Part shown: one piece after another, positions 17,089 to 24,908 of the stretch
Layout: the number at the start of each line of letters is the position of its first letter
Numbering within the stretch: position 1 is the stretch's first letter
Source of the DNA: Eubacteriaceae bacterium
GTDB lineage: Bacteria; Bacillota; Clostridia; Peptostreptococcales; Anaerovoracaceae
DNA length: 64,000 nucleotides
Direction of reading: 5' to 3'
Assembly (NCBI GenBank): GCA_902362805.1
Contig: CABIXY010000001.1
Location: 674,358-738,357, forward strand
Translations under genes and position numbers: made by a program
The notes under the pieces: generated by a model
Told to the model about the DNA's origin: nothing
Database searches by the model: none
The model's input: only the letters and a program-made list of their open reading frames with translations

Positions 17089-17712
17089 ATGTTTATTTTT
17101 TCGGCATTTATATTGATGTTTATTTTTATTGGAGTTGCAGCGCTAACGATACTGGCAGAATGGCAGATAATAAAACTGCAGAAAAAATGGAAATGGGTTA
17201 TTCCAGCAGCGATAACTATACTTGCTATCTTCTCTTCAATCCAATTCAGTTGGATTTCACACAGCAGCAGTGGAATAACAAGCGTCTCTGTCATGATTGA
17301 AGATGAACAATTTGGAGAAATCCAGACTGCTGCAGATCACGAGAAGCATATGTATGCTATAGGATATCTGGTGATTGGGGAAACAGAGAAGGATTTGGAG
17401 TATATAGCACTGGAATACAAGGAGGGTGAGTTAGTCGGAAGCGAAGAGGCGCTGCAGTATAAGAAACAGATTGACAATGCTACTCGCTCTTTGACAAAGG
17501 GATTCACCGGCAGCACCGTTTCATTTGAGGAACTGAGAGATGAGCAGGATAAAATCAGAGAGCCGGTTAAAACCTTTTCCCTCAAAAACTATTTTATTGC
17601 ATTTGGATTTCATGCAATCTGTCCGCTGATTCTTTGGCTTATGGTTCTGGGGGATCGACTGCAGAGAAAAAAAGGAAATCAGTTAGACAAGACGCGTCTT
17701 GAAGATTTGTAA
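17089..17712 (+). CDS. Uncharacterised membrane protein A of DUF2089 operon
   Basis: 207 residues from the ATG after AAAGGGGTGGGG. Architecture: one or two N-terminal helices (residues 1-24 and 36-55), an outside domain of about 110 residues, a C-terminal helix (about 170-190) and a short basic tail. The outer domain contains LVGSEEALQYKKQIDNATRS and GFTGSTVSFEEL; equivalents LIGGKEALKYKSSIEDLSQ and GFFTGKSCSP occur in the protein at 18601, so the two are paralogues. No known family recognised. First gene of a five-gene unit; its stop overlaps the next start (TAATGG). Confidence 0.7.
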   Translation: MFIFSAFILMFIFIGVAALTILAEWQIIKLQKKWKWVIPAAITILAIFSSIQFSWISHSSSGITSVSVMIEDEQFGEIQTAADHEKHMYAIGYLVIGETEKDLEYIALEYKEGELVGSEEALQYKKQIDNATRSLTKGFTGSTVSFEELRDEQDKIREPVKTFSLKNYFIAFGFHAICPLILWLMVLGDRLQRKKGNQLDKTRLEDL

Positions 17713-18017
17713 TGGGGGTAAAAAGAATGACGATTAGAGTAATACCATCTTGGATGGAGAATTTAGAAGAGGAAGACATTGTGTTTATCAAGAACTTTAT
17801 GCTGGTAAGCGGTTCGTTGAAGGAAATGGCCGCTAAATACGATGTGACGTATCCCACAGTGCGTCTGCGTCTGGATCGGCTGATTGACAGGATAAAGATG
17901 ACGGATGATCAGGAAGCGGAACCCTATGTGAAACTGATCAAACGGCTGGCTTTAGAGGATCGATTAGACTTTGAGACTGCCAAGCTTTTAATTAATGAAT
18001 ATAAAAAGGAGCGATAA
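17712..18017 (+). CDS. DUF2089-type helix-turn-helix protein
   Basis: 101 residues. The pattern IPSWMENLEEEDIVFIKNFM then SGSLKEMAAKYDVTYPTVRLRLDRLIDRI (residues 34-62) matches the HTH part of DUF2089 proteins, but the N-terminal zinc-ribbon of full-length members is missing. It may start at the overlapping ATG (17712) or at 17727. It is probably a transcriptional regulator, but nothing in the sequence shows whether it acts on this operon. Placed between membrane genes with 0-2 bp gaps. Confidence 0.8.
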   Translation: MGVKRMTIRVIPSWMENLEEEDIVFIKNFMLVSGSLKEMAAKYDVTYPTVRLRLDRLIDRIKMTDDQEAEPYVKLIKRLALEDRLDFETAKLLINEYKKER

Positions 18018-18018
18018 T

Positions 18019-18585
18019 ATGTTATACGTTTTGACTTTGACGGGTATGGGCATATTGCTGATTTTGTTACAGCTATGGTTGTCTTCCAAAAAAAGTGTAT
18101 TTCCAGGGCTGGCACTCGTCGCAGCTGTATGTGTTGTTTTCTTATCTCTGACGGTTTGGGCATATAGCTTAGATGTACCGACGAAAGAAGAAACATTGAC
18201 ATGCAGTTTGGAAAAGGACAGGATTGCCGAAGCAACGATTACGTGGGGAGAAAATAACGAAATTGTTTCGGTGACAGATATATCGATCAAGGATAAAAAG
18301 GGTATTTTGATTGATGAAATCGCATGGGGAGAATATAGATTGAAGGACGTGCAAAAAAAGTTAAAAGGGGATTATGCTATTACAATGGACACGCCTACCA
18401 CATGGAAGGATGGGATAGAAGACGGAGTGAAATTCGGCTACACTACTTTTTCAAAGAATATTTTCTTGTGGGATTTAGGAATCGTCACTGTGCCGTTGCT
18501 GCTGCTCCATCTGATGAGACGACATCAGCTTCGTCGTATAAAGCAGAGAGAAGAACTTGAGAAAATGAATATTCAGGAGTTATAG
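18019..18585 (+). CDS. Uncharacterised membrane protein B of DUF2089 operon
   Basis: 188 residues from the ATG after AAAAGGAG. Two N-terminal helices (about residues 2-22 and 28-52), an outside domain of about 90 residues (ITWGENNEIVSVTDISIKD; TTWKDGIEDGVKFGYTTF), one C-terminal helix and a basic tail RRHQLRRIKQREELEKM. Same plan as the proteins at 17089 and 18601 although sequence likeness is weaker. Only 1 bp separates it from the DUF2089 gene. No family recognised. Confidence 0.7.
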   Translation: MLYVLTLTGMGILLILLQLWLSSKKSVFPGLALVAAVCVVFLSLTVWAYSLDVPTKEETLTCSLEKDRIAEATITWGENNEIVSVTDISIKDKKGILIDEIAWGEYRLKDVQKKLKGDYAITMDTPTTWKDGIEDGVKFGYTTFSKNIFLWDLGIVTVPLLLLHLMRRHQLRRIKQREELEKMNIQEL

Positions 18586-18600
18586 AGAGGGGGAAGTCTT

Positions 18601-19239
18601 ATGGAAGATCTGTTTGAAATTATCACCATTTGGGGATTGCTTATTTTCAATGTGATAGTGTTTGGAATATTGGAGTTTTATCTGGCGGGGCGTAAAAATA
18701 AATGGATTGGCTTACTGATTCCAGTTCTAAGCCTGGTATTATTAGTACCATTATCCATAGATTTTATCGACGAGTTCTCCGAAATACCAGTCTGGGAAAA
18801 TTCTTATGGGGATGAAACCCTGGACGATGTAAAAATCTATTTCGGAGTGATCAATGATAAATCGGGGAGTCCTGTTGCCTTCAGCGACCTCCAGGTCAAG
18901 GATAGAAGCAGCGGGGAAAAGAAGTGGTATCCCATGGAGTTCGATCAGCAGGGAAATTTGATTGGTGGGAAAGAAGCGCTTAAATACAAGTCCAGCATCG
19001 AAGACCTTTCTCAAACAGACGGTTTTTTTACAGGAAAATCCTGCTCTCCCAAAGCTATGAAATGGGAGTACGTTAAAGGCCGTGAAGGTGGAAGATACAG
19101 AAGTCAGCTTATATTAGCAGCGCTCTATATAGTCGTGATTGCGTTTTACTTTTTCATCTACTGGATCATGCGTAAGCGGCTGTGCAGAAGGGAAGCTGCT
19201 GTCGCAGAAGAAAAGAGACAAATGCTTAAGAGTTTATAA
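18601..19239 (+). CDS. Uncharacterised membrane protein C of DUF2089 operon
   Basis: 212 residues, SD GAGAGGGGG. Two N-terminal helices (residues 8-28, 35-58), an outside domain of about 115 residues with a conserved-looking stretch VAFSDLQVKDRSSGEKKWYPMEF, a C-terminal helix (about 168-188) and a basic tail ending KRQMLKSL. It is a clear paralogue of the protein at 17089. The order helix-outer domain-helix could suit a sensor or an envelope protein, but no catalytic or binding motif is visible. Confidence 0.7.
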   Translation: MEDLFEIITIWGLLIFNVIVFGILEFYLAGRKNKWIGLLIPVLSLVLLVPLSIDFIDEFSEIPVWENSYGDETLDDVKIYFGVINDKSGSPVAFSDLQVKDRSSGEKKWYPMEFDQQGNLIGGKEALKYKSSIEDLSQTDGFFTGKSCSPKAMKWEYVKGREGGRYRSQLILAALYIVVIAFYFFIYWIMRKRLCRREAAVAEEKRQMLKSL

Positions 19240-19276
19240 CAGGCAAACGCTGTTGTGCCTATAAGGAGGGACTATA

Positions 19277-19393
19277 ATGTCACCACTAACGGTACAGATT
19301 ATCATTCTGCTGGTCTTCATCCTGTCTTGGGCAGGGATCATAACAATAGGGGTATTGTTAGCAAAACACTTTATCAGAAAACAAAAAAAGTAA
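19277..19393 (+). CDS. 38-residue single-helix membrane peptide
   Basis: A very small gene: ATG at 19277 behind a strong TAAGGAGGG site, stop TAA at 19391. The product begins MSPLTVQIIILLVFILSWAG, continues as one hydrophobic helix and ends with HFIRKQKK, giving a basic cytosolic end. It is the last gene of the five-gene operon and is followed directly by a terminator, both of which support it as real. Single-helix peptides of this size often modulate a membrane partner; here the partners would be the three proteins upstream. Confidence 0.7.
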   Translation: MSPLTVQIIILLVFILSWAGIITIGVLLAKHFIRKQKK

Positions 19394-19405
19394 TCTGCAT
19401 TAGAT

Positions 19406-19449
19406 AGGAGCCGGGCGTCATCGTGACTGCCCGGCTCCTGTGTGTTTTT
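19406..19449 (+). terminator. Terminator of the DUF2089 operon
   Basis: GGAGCCGGGC (19407-19416) pairs with GCCCGGCTCC (19429-19438), followed by TGTGTGTTTTT. The convergent hydrolase gene ends 4 bp beyond and may use the other strand of the same stem. Confidence 0.85.
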
Positions 19450-19452
19450 GAT

Positions 19453-20721
19453 TTATTCAGTTAATTCTTTTGCACTGGCTATGTAGTAATGGCGTCCGTT
19501 GGCGCTGGTCTCATATTCTGCCAGAACTCTTAAGGCAGAAGCCTTGAGAATCTTTGCTTCTGTAATCTCCTGCCCCGCATCTAATAGCAGGTCACAGAGT
19601 TCTAAGCACCACTGGTATTCCTCCGTGGAGAAGGCTTTTTTGGCCGCGTCCAATACAGACTGAATCCCGCCCATGAGTGCGATGGTTTTTTCTGCCTTTT
19701 CCCTCGGCGGCAGTGGATGCAGATGAGTCGGGTTGCCGTCAAACCAGCCAAGGTAAGCCGAATAGACAGCGCGAACGGTCCATTCTGCACATCCGTAGAA
19801 CTCTCCCAGATAAGGCAAAGCCGCATATTCCGGCTTCAGTCCGATTTCGGCAGCCAACTGGTCAGCAGACTTGCCCAGATTCATACCCTGCAGAGTTCTA
19901 GTCAAAATGTCATCGATAGCATTTCTGAAGTCCAGCAGGACCTCTTGAATTTGATCCCTGCCAATGACAGCAGCGGTATGTCCTGGCAGCAGATATTCGG
20001 CCGGGTAGGCGGCCAGCTTATCGAGACTTTGCAGCCAAAGAGCCAGATCACGGTATTGACCGCCGCGGATGGCGTAGAGATTTGGAAAACAGCCGTAATA
20101 ATTGTCACCACAGCAGAGCACTTTTCTATCCGGCAGCCAGATCATAATCTGATCCTCTGTTTCGCCGGGGACTCTGATCAGTTCCAGATTTACGCCGTCT
20201 ATTTCCCGCACGACGCTGTCCTGCTGATATAGGGTAGTCGGGGGAACAAAGGCGCGCTGCTCACCGTAGGCAATTCCTTCGCGGCGGCCGATTCCCTGTG
20301 AGATGTTTTCCTCATCAGTGAGAGTGTAACCGAACTGTCGGCTTCCTCGTTGATTCTGTATATCCTGCAGCATGGCTGTCTTTGCCAGCGTTGGTGTAAT
20401 GGGGGCAAAGGCGATGATTTCTGGATTGCTCTCTATAAATGCGCCGGCGCCGCCGCGATGATCTGGATGTCCGTGGGTATAGATCACCGTAGAAATAGAT
20501 TTCCCTATCCGCTCCCTGATGAACTGTAAGAGGATTTTACCCCTCTCAAAGGAATCTAATGTATCGATAAGGATGACGCTGGAATTTCCTTCAATGCAGA
20601 TGGCATTGCTATGACCCAATCCGGAAATGTGCCAAATACCCTTTGTGACTTCCACATAATTCTCATGGGAATTTTTTTCTGTAAAATCTGACAGCTTCTG
20701 ACTGCCTTTTTCTGTTAACAT
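19453..20721 (-). CDS. Metallo-beta-lactamase-fold alkylsulfatase-like hydrolase
   Basis: 422 residues. The N-terminal MBL domain has the zinc motif THGHPDHRGG (about residues 82-91), characteristic of class III alkylsulfatases (SdsA1/BDS1), plus VPGETEDQ, CCGDNYYG and LLPGHTAAV for further ligands. The second part is the dimerisation domain, with YLGWFDGNPTHLHPLPP as signature. The C-terminal SCP2-like domain of SdsA1 is largely missing, as the protein ends soon after. No signal peptide, so it is cytosolic. Likely substrate is an organic sulfate or other ester; untested. No linked transport genes. Confidence 0.8.
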   Translation of the reverse strand: MLTEKGSQKLSDFTEKNSHENYVEVTKGIWHISGLGHSNAICIEGNSSVILIDTLDSFERGKILLQFIRERIGKSISTVIYTHGHPDHRGGAGAFIESNPEIIAFAPITPTLAKTAMLQDIQNQRGSRQFGYTLTDEENISQGIGRREGIAYGEQRAFVPPTTLYQQDSVVREIDGVNLELIRVPGETEDQIMIWLPDRKVLCCGDNYYGCFPNLYAIRGGQYRDLALWLQSLDKLAAYPAEYLLPGHTAAVIGRDQIQEVLLDFRNAIDDILTRTLQGMNLGKSADQLAAEIGLKPEYAALPYLGEFYGCAEWTVRAVYSAYLGWFDGNPTHLHPLPPREKAEKTIALMGGIQSVLDAAKKAFSTEEYQWCLELCDLLLDAGQEITEAKILKASALRVLAEYETSANGRHYYIASAKELTE

Positions 20722-20756
20722 GGTTTACCCCCTCTGAAGATAATATCAATTCTATC

Positions 20757-21308
20757 TTATAGTCTAGGGCAGTTTGCTTCTAATGTCAAATGACAAGCTT
20801 CGACCACGGTCTGAAGAATATAGCGGCAGTCATCAAACGTTCCACGGCTTTCTTTCATATATGCCGCATGGCGTGCATCCAATTGTTTGGCTGAAAGTCG
20901 AGGAGTAGAAGGCTCTTTTGAAATCGCAGTAGTGAGATTTCTGCGAAGAAACTCTTCCAAAGTTTGATGGAGCTGGCGCTCATATTCCACATGATCCTTC
21001 AGTGAATATTGAAAAGCCTCATTGTGGGGCCTGGTAAAGGAATCAGCGAGATAATGGGTCAGGATTCCGGTTTGATACCACCTGAGTCCCGTATCGGGAT
21101 GCCGCTTCTCCAGGGCGCTTTTCATAAAGGTTTTCCGATATGTAAAGCTGTGCCCCGAGAAACGGTTTGAGCCGATACTGGTTATATATGAAAACGGATT
21201 GATATCCGGTATTAAATTGCCCAGGATAAACAGAAACTTATCGAGTCTGCCCAGGGCCATGGAGTCGGCCAGATTCCTTGACAGATAATAGTGGTCTTTT
21301 GTTTCCAT
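20757..21308 (-). CDS. Zinc-dependent phospholipase C-like protein
   Basis: 183 residues from METKDHYYLSRNL, 8 nt after AAAGGGG. The sequence has histidine/aspartate pairs of the Zn-dependent phospholipase C family: DHYYLSRNL, LGNLIPDINPFSY, SGHSFTYRKT and GILTHYLADSFTRPHNEAF. These bind a trinuclear zinc centre in the secreted enzymes, but this protein has no signal peptide; such cytosolic versions are common in Firmicutes and their role is unknown. It stands alone, 36 bp upstream of the alkylsulfatase-like gene. Confidence 0.8.
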   Translation of the reverse strand: METKDHYYLSRNLADSMALGRLDKFLFILGNLIPDINPFSYITSIGSNRFSGHSFTYRKTFMKSALEKRHPDTGLRWYQTGILTHYLADSFTRPHNEAFQYSLKDHVEYERQLHQTLEEFLRRNLTTAISKEPSTPRLSAKQLDARHAAYMKESRGTFDDCRYILQTVVEACHLTLEANCPRL

Positions 21309-21424
21309 TCCATGTACCCCTTTCGTCATTGATTACTTGACATTTTAGACGCGGACTGCGATGGAATGTTGACCTTATTGTAATGGTTTGTTGAAGAACC
21401 TCTGTAGATTTCGCTCACATTCCA

Positions 21425-22909
21425 CTAGAAAGACAGGCGCTTCGTAGCCGTATTTTGGCAAAAAGCGCTGTCGTGTTCTACAAAGAGCATGGTGGGTTCA
21501 TAGGTGAGAAGTAAATCCTCAATTTGCATGCGGGAGATGACATCGATATAGTTGAGTGGTTCATCCCAGACATACAGATGCGCTTCTTCACAGAGGCTGG
21601 CTGCGATGAGCACTTTCTTTTTTTGACCGCCACTGTAATCCTCCATTTTTTTCTCGAACTGTATCCTGGAGAAGTCCAACTTCCGCAGAATAGCCTTGAA
21701 AAGGGTCTCGTCAATATTGCGCGCTGCGGCGTAATCGTCAAGCGTTCCCGAAAGTCCGGTGGTATCCTGTGGCACATAGGATATTTTTAGCCCGCTGCCA
21801 ATACGTACCACTCCGTCAAAGGGCACGTCAAAACCGCAGATCAGTTTGATGATGCTGGACTTACCGCAGCCGTTTCTGCCCTGAAGAGCGACGCGCTCCC
21901 CTCTCTTAATCTCAAAGGTCAGATTGCTGAAAACCTGTTTTTTTCCATATTTGATGGAAACGGCTTCAAAGGTAATTAGAGGATCTGTGTGGAAGGAGAG
22001 AGGGTGAATCTTTAAACTGTCAGCTCTTTCTATATTCTTGAGCAGTTTGGATTTCTCTTCGATAGCACCCTGCTTCCGCCTCTGGGCTGCGATGGAACGC
22101 TTCATCATCTTTGCTGCTTGGGCGCCGATGTGGCCTTTGTCCGGTTTGACACCGGCATCACGATCGCTGTTGTGACTCTTGCGCTTCTCAATGGTATCAG
22201 ACCAACGGGCTGTTCTGCGGGCTGCTGCTTCCATGGACTTGATATTTTTCAACAGTTTTTCGTTTTCTGCCATTTCGTAGTCATCCTGCAGTTCTTTGTT
22301 GTGATACCAGGTTGAAAAATTCCCTTTCTGTATCTCGATATTGGTTTTGTTAATGGAAAGAATATGGTCGATGCAGGCATCGAGAAAGACTCTGTCATGA
22401 GAGACGAGGATAAATCCCTTTTTTCTTCGCAGGTAGTCGCTGACGATTTGTCTCGCGTTTATATCCAGATGGTTGGTCGGCTCGTCGATCAAAAGAAAGT
22501 TATTTTCCTTTAGAAAGAGGGCGGCCAGCAGAATTTTGGTCTGCTCGCCGCTTGAAAGCGTATCAAAAGGACGATACAGCACCTCATCTGTGACCGCAAG
22601 ATAATTTAGTTCCCGGGAAAGCTGCCAATACTCATAGGCTGGATAAACCTGATCGACTACCTCGATGGCGGGTACGGATTTATCAGCCACCTCAAAGGGA
22701 AAGTAATCAAAATGCACCTTTGCTGAAATCTGTCCGCTGTATTCGTACTTTCCCAGGAGCAGATTGAGAAAAGTGGTCTTTCCCCGACCATTTCTTCCCG
22801 TAAAACCTAACTTCCAATCTGTGTCGATTTGAAAGCTGACGTTTTCAAAGATGTTGTCGTAGCTGCCTTCGTAGGCGAAGGTTAAATTGTTTACATTGAT
22901 TAAAGACAT
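21425..22909 (-). CDS. ABC-F ribosomal protection protein, Lsa family
   Basis: 494 residues with two ABC cassettes and no membrane part. Cassette 1: GRNGRGKTTFLN, LSSGEQTKILLAALFL, FLLIDEPTNHLD. The linker (about residues 195-305) is long and basic, with RTARWSDTIEKRKSHNSDRDAG, as in the Lsa group. Cassette 2: GRNGCGKSSIIKL, YSGGQKKKVLIAASL, LYVWDEPLNYID. The N-terminus MSLINVNNLTFAYEGSYDNI is a hallmark of Lsa proteins, which displace lincosamides, streptogramin A and pleuromutilins from the ribosome. Expression is likely governed by the attenuator in its roughly 300-nt leader. Confidence 0.92.
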   Translation of the reverse strand: MSLINVNNLTFAYEGSYDNIFENVSFQIDTDWKLGFTGRNGRGKTTFLNLLLGKYEYSGQISAKVHFDYFPFEVADKSVPAIEVVDQVYPAYEYWQLSRELNYLAVTDEVLYRPFDTLSSGEQTKILLAALFLKENNFLLIDEPTNHLDINARQIVSDYLRRKKGFILVSHDRVFLDACIDHILSINKTNIEIQKGNFSTWYHNKELQDDYEMAENEKLLKNIKSMEAAARRTARWSDTIEKRKSHNSDRDAGVKPDKGHIGAQAAKMMKRSIAAQRRKQGAIEEKSKLLKNIERADSLKIHPLSFHTDPLITFEAVSIKYGKKQVFSNLTFEIKRGERVALQGRNGCGKSSIIKLICGFDVPFDGVVRIGSGLKISYVPQDTTGLSGTLDDYAAARNIDETLFKAILRKLDFSRIQFEKKMEDYSGGQKKKVLIAASLCEEAHLYVWDEPLNYIDVISRMQIEDLLLTYEPTMLFVEHDSAFCQNTATKRLSF

Positions 22910-22938
22910 ATATACACCTCCAAGCTTGTTATATGCAA

Positions 22939-22973
22939 CGAAAAAAGCTGCAAGAAAGTTCTTCTTGCAGCTT
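22939..22973 (-). terminator. Leader terminator (attenuator) of the ABC-F gene
   Basis: On the minus strand, AAGCTGCAAGAA (22973-22962) pairs perfectly with TTCTTGCAGCTT (22956-22945), followed by T residues, only about 30 nt before the ABC-F start and after the promoter and leader peptide. A terminator in this place means read-through must be controlled. The sequence TTTCTTGC of its 3' arm is repeated in the last codons of the leader peptide, which could pair with the 5' arm as an antiterminator. Confidence 0.85.
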
Positions 22974-23052
22974 AAAGCATCATGAACAAAGGCGCTGAGG
23001 CGCGATGGATGATCTCTATAAGTCAGTCAGATTCGTAAACTTTCTCGCAGTC

Positions 23053-23104
23053 TGCATGATAAAACAAGCGGGGTTCTTTGCCGCTGAAATAAATTTCTAT
23101 CATG
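23053..23104 (-). promoter_or_regulatory. Second leader hairpin of the ABC-F gene
   Basis: GCATGATA pairs with TATCATGC across about 50 nt, with an inner AGCGG/CCGCT stem. It lies between the leader peptide stop and the attenuator, where a pause or antitermination stem would be expected. Confidence 0.55.
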
Positions 23105-23114
23105 CATGTTAAAC

Positions 23115-23135
23115 TTAGCAAGAAAAATTACGCAT
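23115..23135 (-). CDS. Six-codon leader peptide of the ABC-F gene
   Basis: ATG CGT AAT TTT TCT TGC TAA, encoding MRNFSC. It is preceded by a strong GAGGTG site 5 nt upstream, in a transcript with a consensus promoter and followed by an attenuator. Short leader peptides of this kind sense ribosome-targeting antibiotics upstream of other ABC-F genes. It is too short for homology, so the case rests on position and ribosome site. Confidence 0.7.
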   Translation of the reverse strand: MRNFSC

Positions 23136-23158
23136 CTTTTCACCTCAAATCTTTTAAT

Positions 23159-23200
23159 AACGTAAGAAATAGGAATCTTTGGTTCCGTCATTTCCACGTT
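23159..23200. repeat. Short form of the multi-stem element, in the ABC-F leader
   Basis: AACGTAAGAAATAGGAATC pairs imperfectly with GTTCCGTCATTTCCACGTT. It shares GAAATAGGAATCTT and TTCCG-CATTTCCACGTT with the outer arms of the element at 3315-3443 but lacks the inner stems. On the minus strand it is the first hairpin of the ABC-F transcript. Confidence 0.6.
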
Positions 23201-23217
23201 TGTTATAATTCAAGCCA

Positions 23218-23246
23218 ATTATAACAGAGAAGGGACTCTGGTGCAA
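23218..23246 (-). promoter_or_regulatory. Promoter of the ABC-F transcript
   Basis: On the minus strand: -35 TTGCAC (23246-23241), exactly 17 bp, -10 TATAAT (23223-23218). Transcription should begin near 23211, giving a leader of about 300 nt before the ABC-F start. Confidence 0.8.
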
Positions 23247-23384
23247 GTTGAACTTTTAGAAAGAATTGATTTATCGGTGGGCATTGTTTATAATACAACT
23301 ATAATCGCAAAGGAATTAGAGGTGCTTTATTTTGATAAAGCTGATGAAGCGTGGCTCGATTTTGTCGCGCAGAACCGAGCGTGA
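23241..23384 (+). pseudogene. Possible remnant of a DUF3990-like gene
   Basis: The frame ending at TGA 23382-23384 reads VLYFDKADEAWLDFVAQNR, which resembles the C-terminal part of DUF3990 proteins (pattern FDxxxxEWLDFVxxNR). There is no upstream start with a ribosome site, and the frame overlaps the promoters of both flanking genes. It could be a decayed gene end or chance. I report it because the match is local but specific. Confidence 0.3.
23266..23294 (+). promoter_or_regulatory. Promoter of the nucleosidase gene
   Basis: -35 TTGATT (23266-23271), 17 bp, -10 TATAAT (23289-23294). It is arranged back to back with the ABC-F promoter and leaves a 5' leader of about 150 nt. Confidence 0.65.
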
Positions 23385-23451
23385 ACCTACTCTGATAAGC
23401 ACTATGATACCGAGGATGTTGATGAATATATTAACAAAAGAAAGGAAAAAT

Positions 23452-24147
23452 ATGAAACATAAAATTGGAATTATCTGTGCAGCGGATGACGAAATCAACC
23501 CGGTTTTGTCCCACCTTACAAAGACAGAAATGACAGAAAAGGCAATGCTCAAGTATTACGAAGGGCAGATGGAAGGCGTCGACGTGGCCGCCGTGTTTTG
23601 CGGCGTCTGCAAAGTAAATGCCGCCATCGCAGCGCAGATTTTGATTGATTCGTTTGGCTGCAATGTGATGATTAATGGCGGAACTTGCGGCGGCATGGAT
23701 CAAGGCCTGCGCGTATTCGATACGGTGGTAGCTACAGAAACTGCCTACTGGGATGTGGCAGAAGATATCTTGACAGAGTACCATCCGTTTATGAAATCTA
23801 TCTACTTTCAATCGGATCAGAAACTGGTGAGTCTGGCGAGAAAGGCGGCAGATCAAAGTTCCCAAAAGGTGGTCTTTGGGAGAATGATGACTGGAGAGAT
23901 TTTCATCGATCAGGAGAAGCGCGTAGAAATCAACCAGATCCACAAGCCGCTGACTGTGGACATGGAGACCGGTGCCATCGCTCATGTCTGTTATGTCAAT
24001 CAGATTCCCTTTATCGCGGTTCGCACCATCACTGATACCGAAGAACAGAGCGGCGTCGACACCTTTGATCAAAACTGCAGCAAAGCATCGGCGTTATCCG
24101 CAGAGTTCATCCGGGAGATGTTGAAAGAATTAAAACAACTGCAATAA
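23452..24147 (+). CDS. MTA/SAH nucleosidase-like phosphorylase-fold protein
   Basis: 231 residues from the ATG after GAAAGGA. It matches the nucleoside phosphorylase fold of 5'-methylthioadenosine/S-adenosylhomocysteine nucleosidases: MKHKIGIICAADDEINPVL at the N-terminus, FCGVCKVNAAIAAQILID (phosphate-loop equivalent), NGGTCGGMD and VDMETGAIAHVCY (ribose-binding Met-Glu). The usual catalytic SD pair is replaced by TITDTEEQ, so the exact substrate may differ from MTA/SAH. It would cleave an adenine-type nucleoside in the cytosol. It stands alone on the plus strand. Confidence 0.78.
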   Translation: MKHKIGIICAADDEINPVLSHLTKTEMTEKAMLKYYEGQMEGVDVAAVFCGVCKVNAAIAAQILIDSFGCNVMINGGTCGGMDQGLRVFDTVVATETAYWDVAEDILTEYHPFMKSIYFQSDQKLVSLARKAADQSSQKVVFGRMMTGEIFIDQEKRVEINQIHKPLTVDMETGAIAHVCYVNQIPFIAVRTITDTEEQSGVDTFDQNCSKASALSAEFIREMLKELKQLQ

Positions 24148-24213
24148 CATGAATCGCGCCAGTTTTGTTTTATACGCCATGTTTTATGCCAGAACCTCTT
24201 GGTTACTGTTGCA

Positions 24214-24854
24214 TCAAAGTGGAACGGACGAGAGGATGTCGTGCAGAGGATGCTTCATATAATCTGGCTTTACATATTGGGGCAGAATGGACAGCATACA
24301 GGAGGTCTCAATCCAACCGGCATGAAAGTCGTCTGGAAAGTTACGCTGCATCGCAGGCAGTTCGGATGGTTCTGCAGCAGATGTGTCCTCAGGTCCTAGG
24401 TTAAAAATAGCACCCATCGGCGCAAGACAGATATCGCCATGTTCTTTGTTGGTTTTTTCGCAGGCCTGTTCCACGGCAATGGCGTGAAGGGGGGGTCTGC
24501 GTGGGCGGAAATAATGATGATATTGTGGACATCCCATCTTGCAATGGCAGACGTCGTTTCATAGGCAACATCGAAGATTAGCCTACGGCTGACGTGAATA
24601 TTGCCGGGAAACTGCACCATATCGGCAAAACCCAGGGGAATGGTCGGCAGAATAGCAAAACAATAATCTGGCAGTGCAGAGTCCAGTCTTTCTGCCGCCT
24701 TATGAATCCAATGATTTGTCTCATATACGTCTACACCAATTGGCAGATGCCTGCCGTGTTCCTCAATTGGCGCGATTCCAAGGAAAACAACTAATTTTTC
24801 CGCATTCATCTGGGAGATATCCTCCCAACTTTCTGCCATCAGATCTACAATCAT
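24214..24854 (-). pseudogene. Creatininase-family amidohydrolase, frameshifted at a C7 tract
   Basis: The first part starts at MIVDLMAESWEDIS behind GGAGG and has the creatininase metal motif IEEHGRHLPIGVDVYETN, then reads IIIISAHADPP. At the run of seven C on the minus strand (24489-24495) the frame is lost; one extra C restores LHAIAVEQACEKTN and then TSAAEPSELPAMQRN, continuing to the stop at 24214. Together the parts make a normal-length (about 213 residue) protein. It may be a real frameshift, a slippage-switched gene, or a sequencing error in the homopolymer. Confidence 0.8.
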
Positions 24855-24908
24855 GATATACCTCCACACTTTACATTTTCGACTTTAGATGTTATTATAA
24901 CAGAATAG

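Noticed and set aside
24165..24404. 79-residue and 66-residue plus-strand frames
   Set aside because: They overlap the second half of the frameshifted creatininase gene, which has clear family likeness on the other strand.
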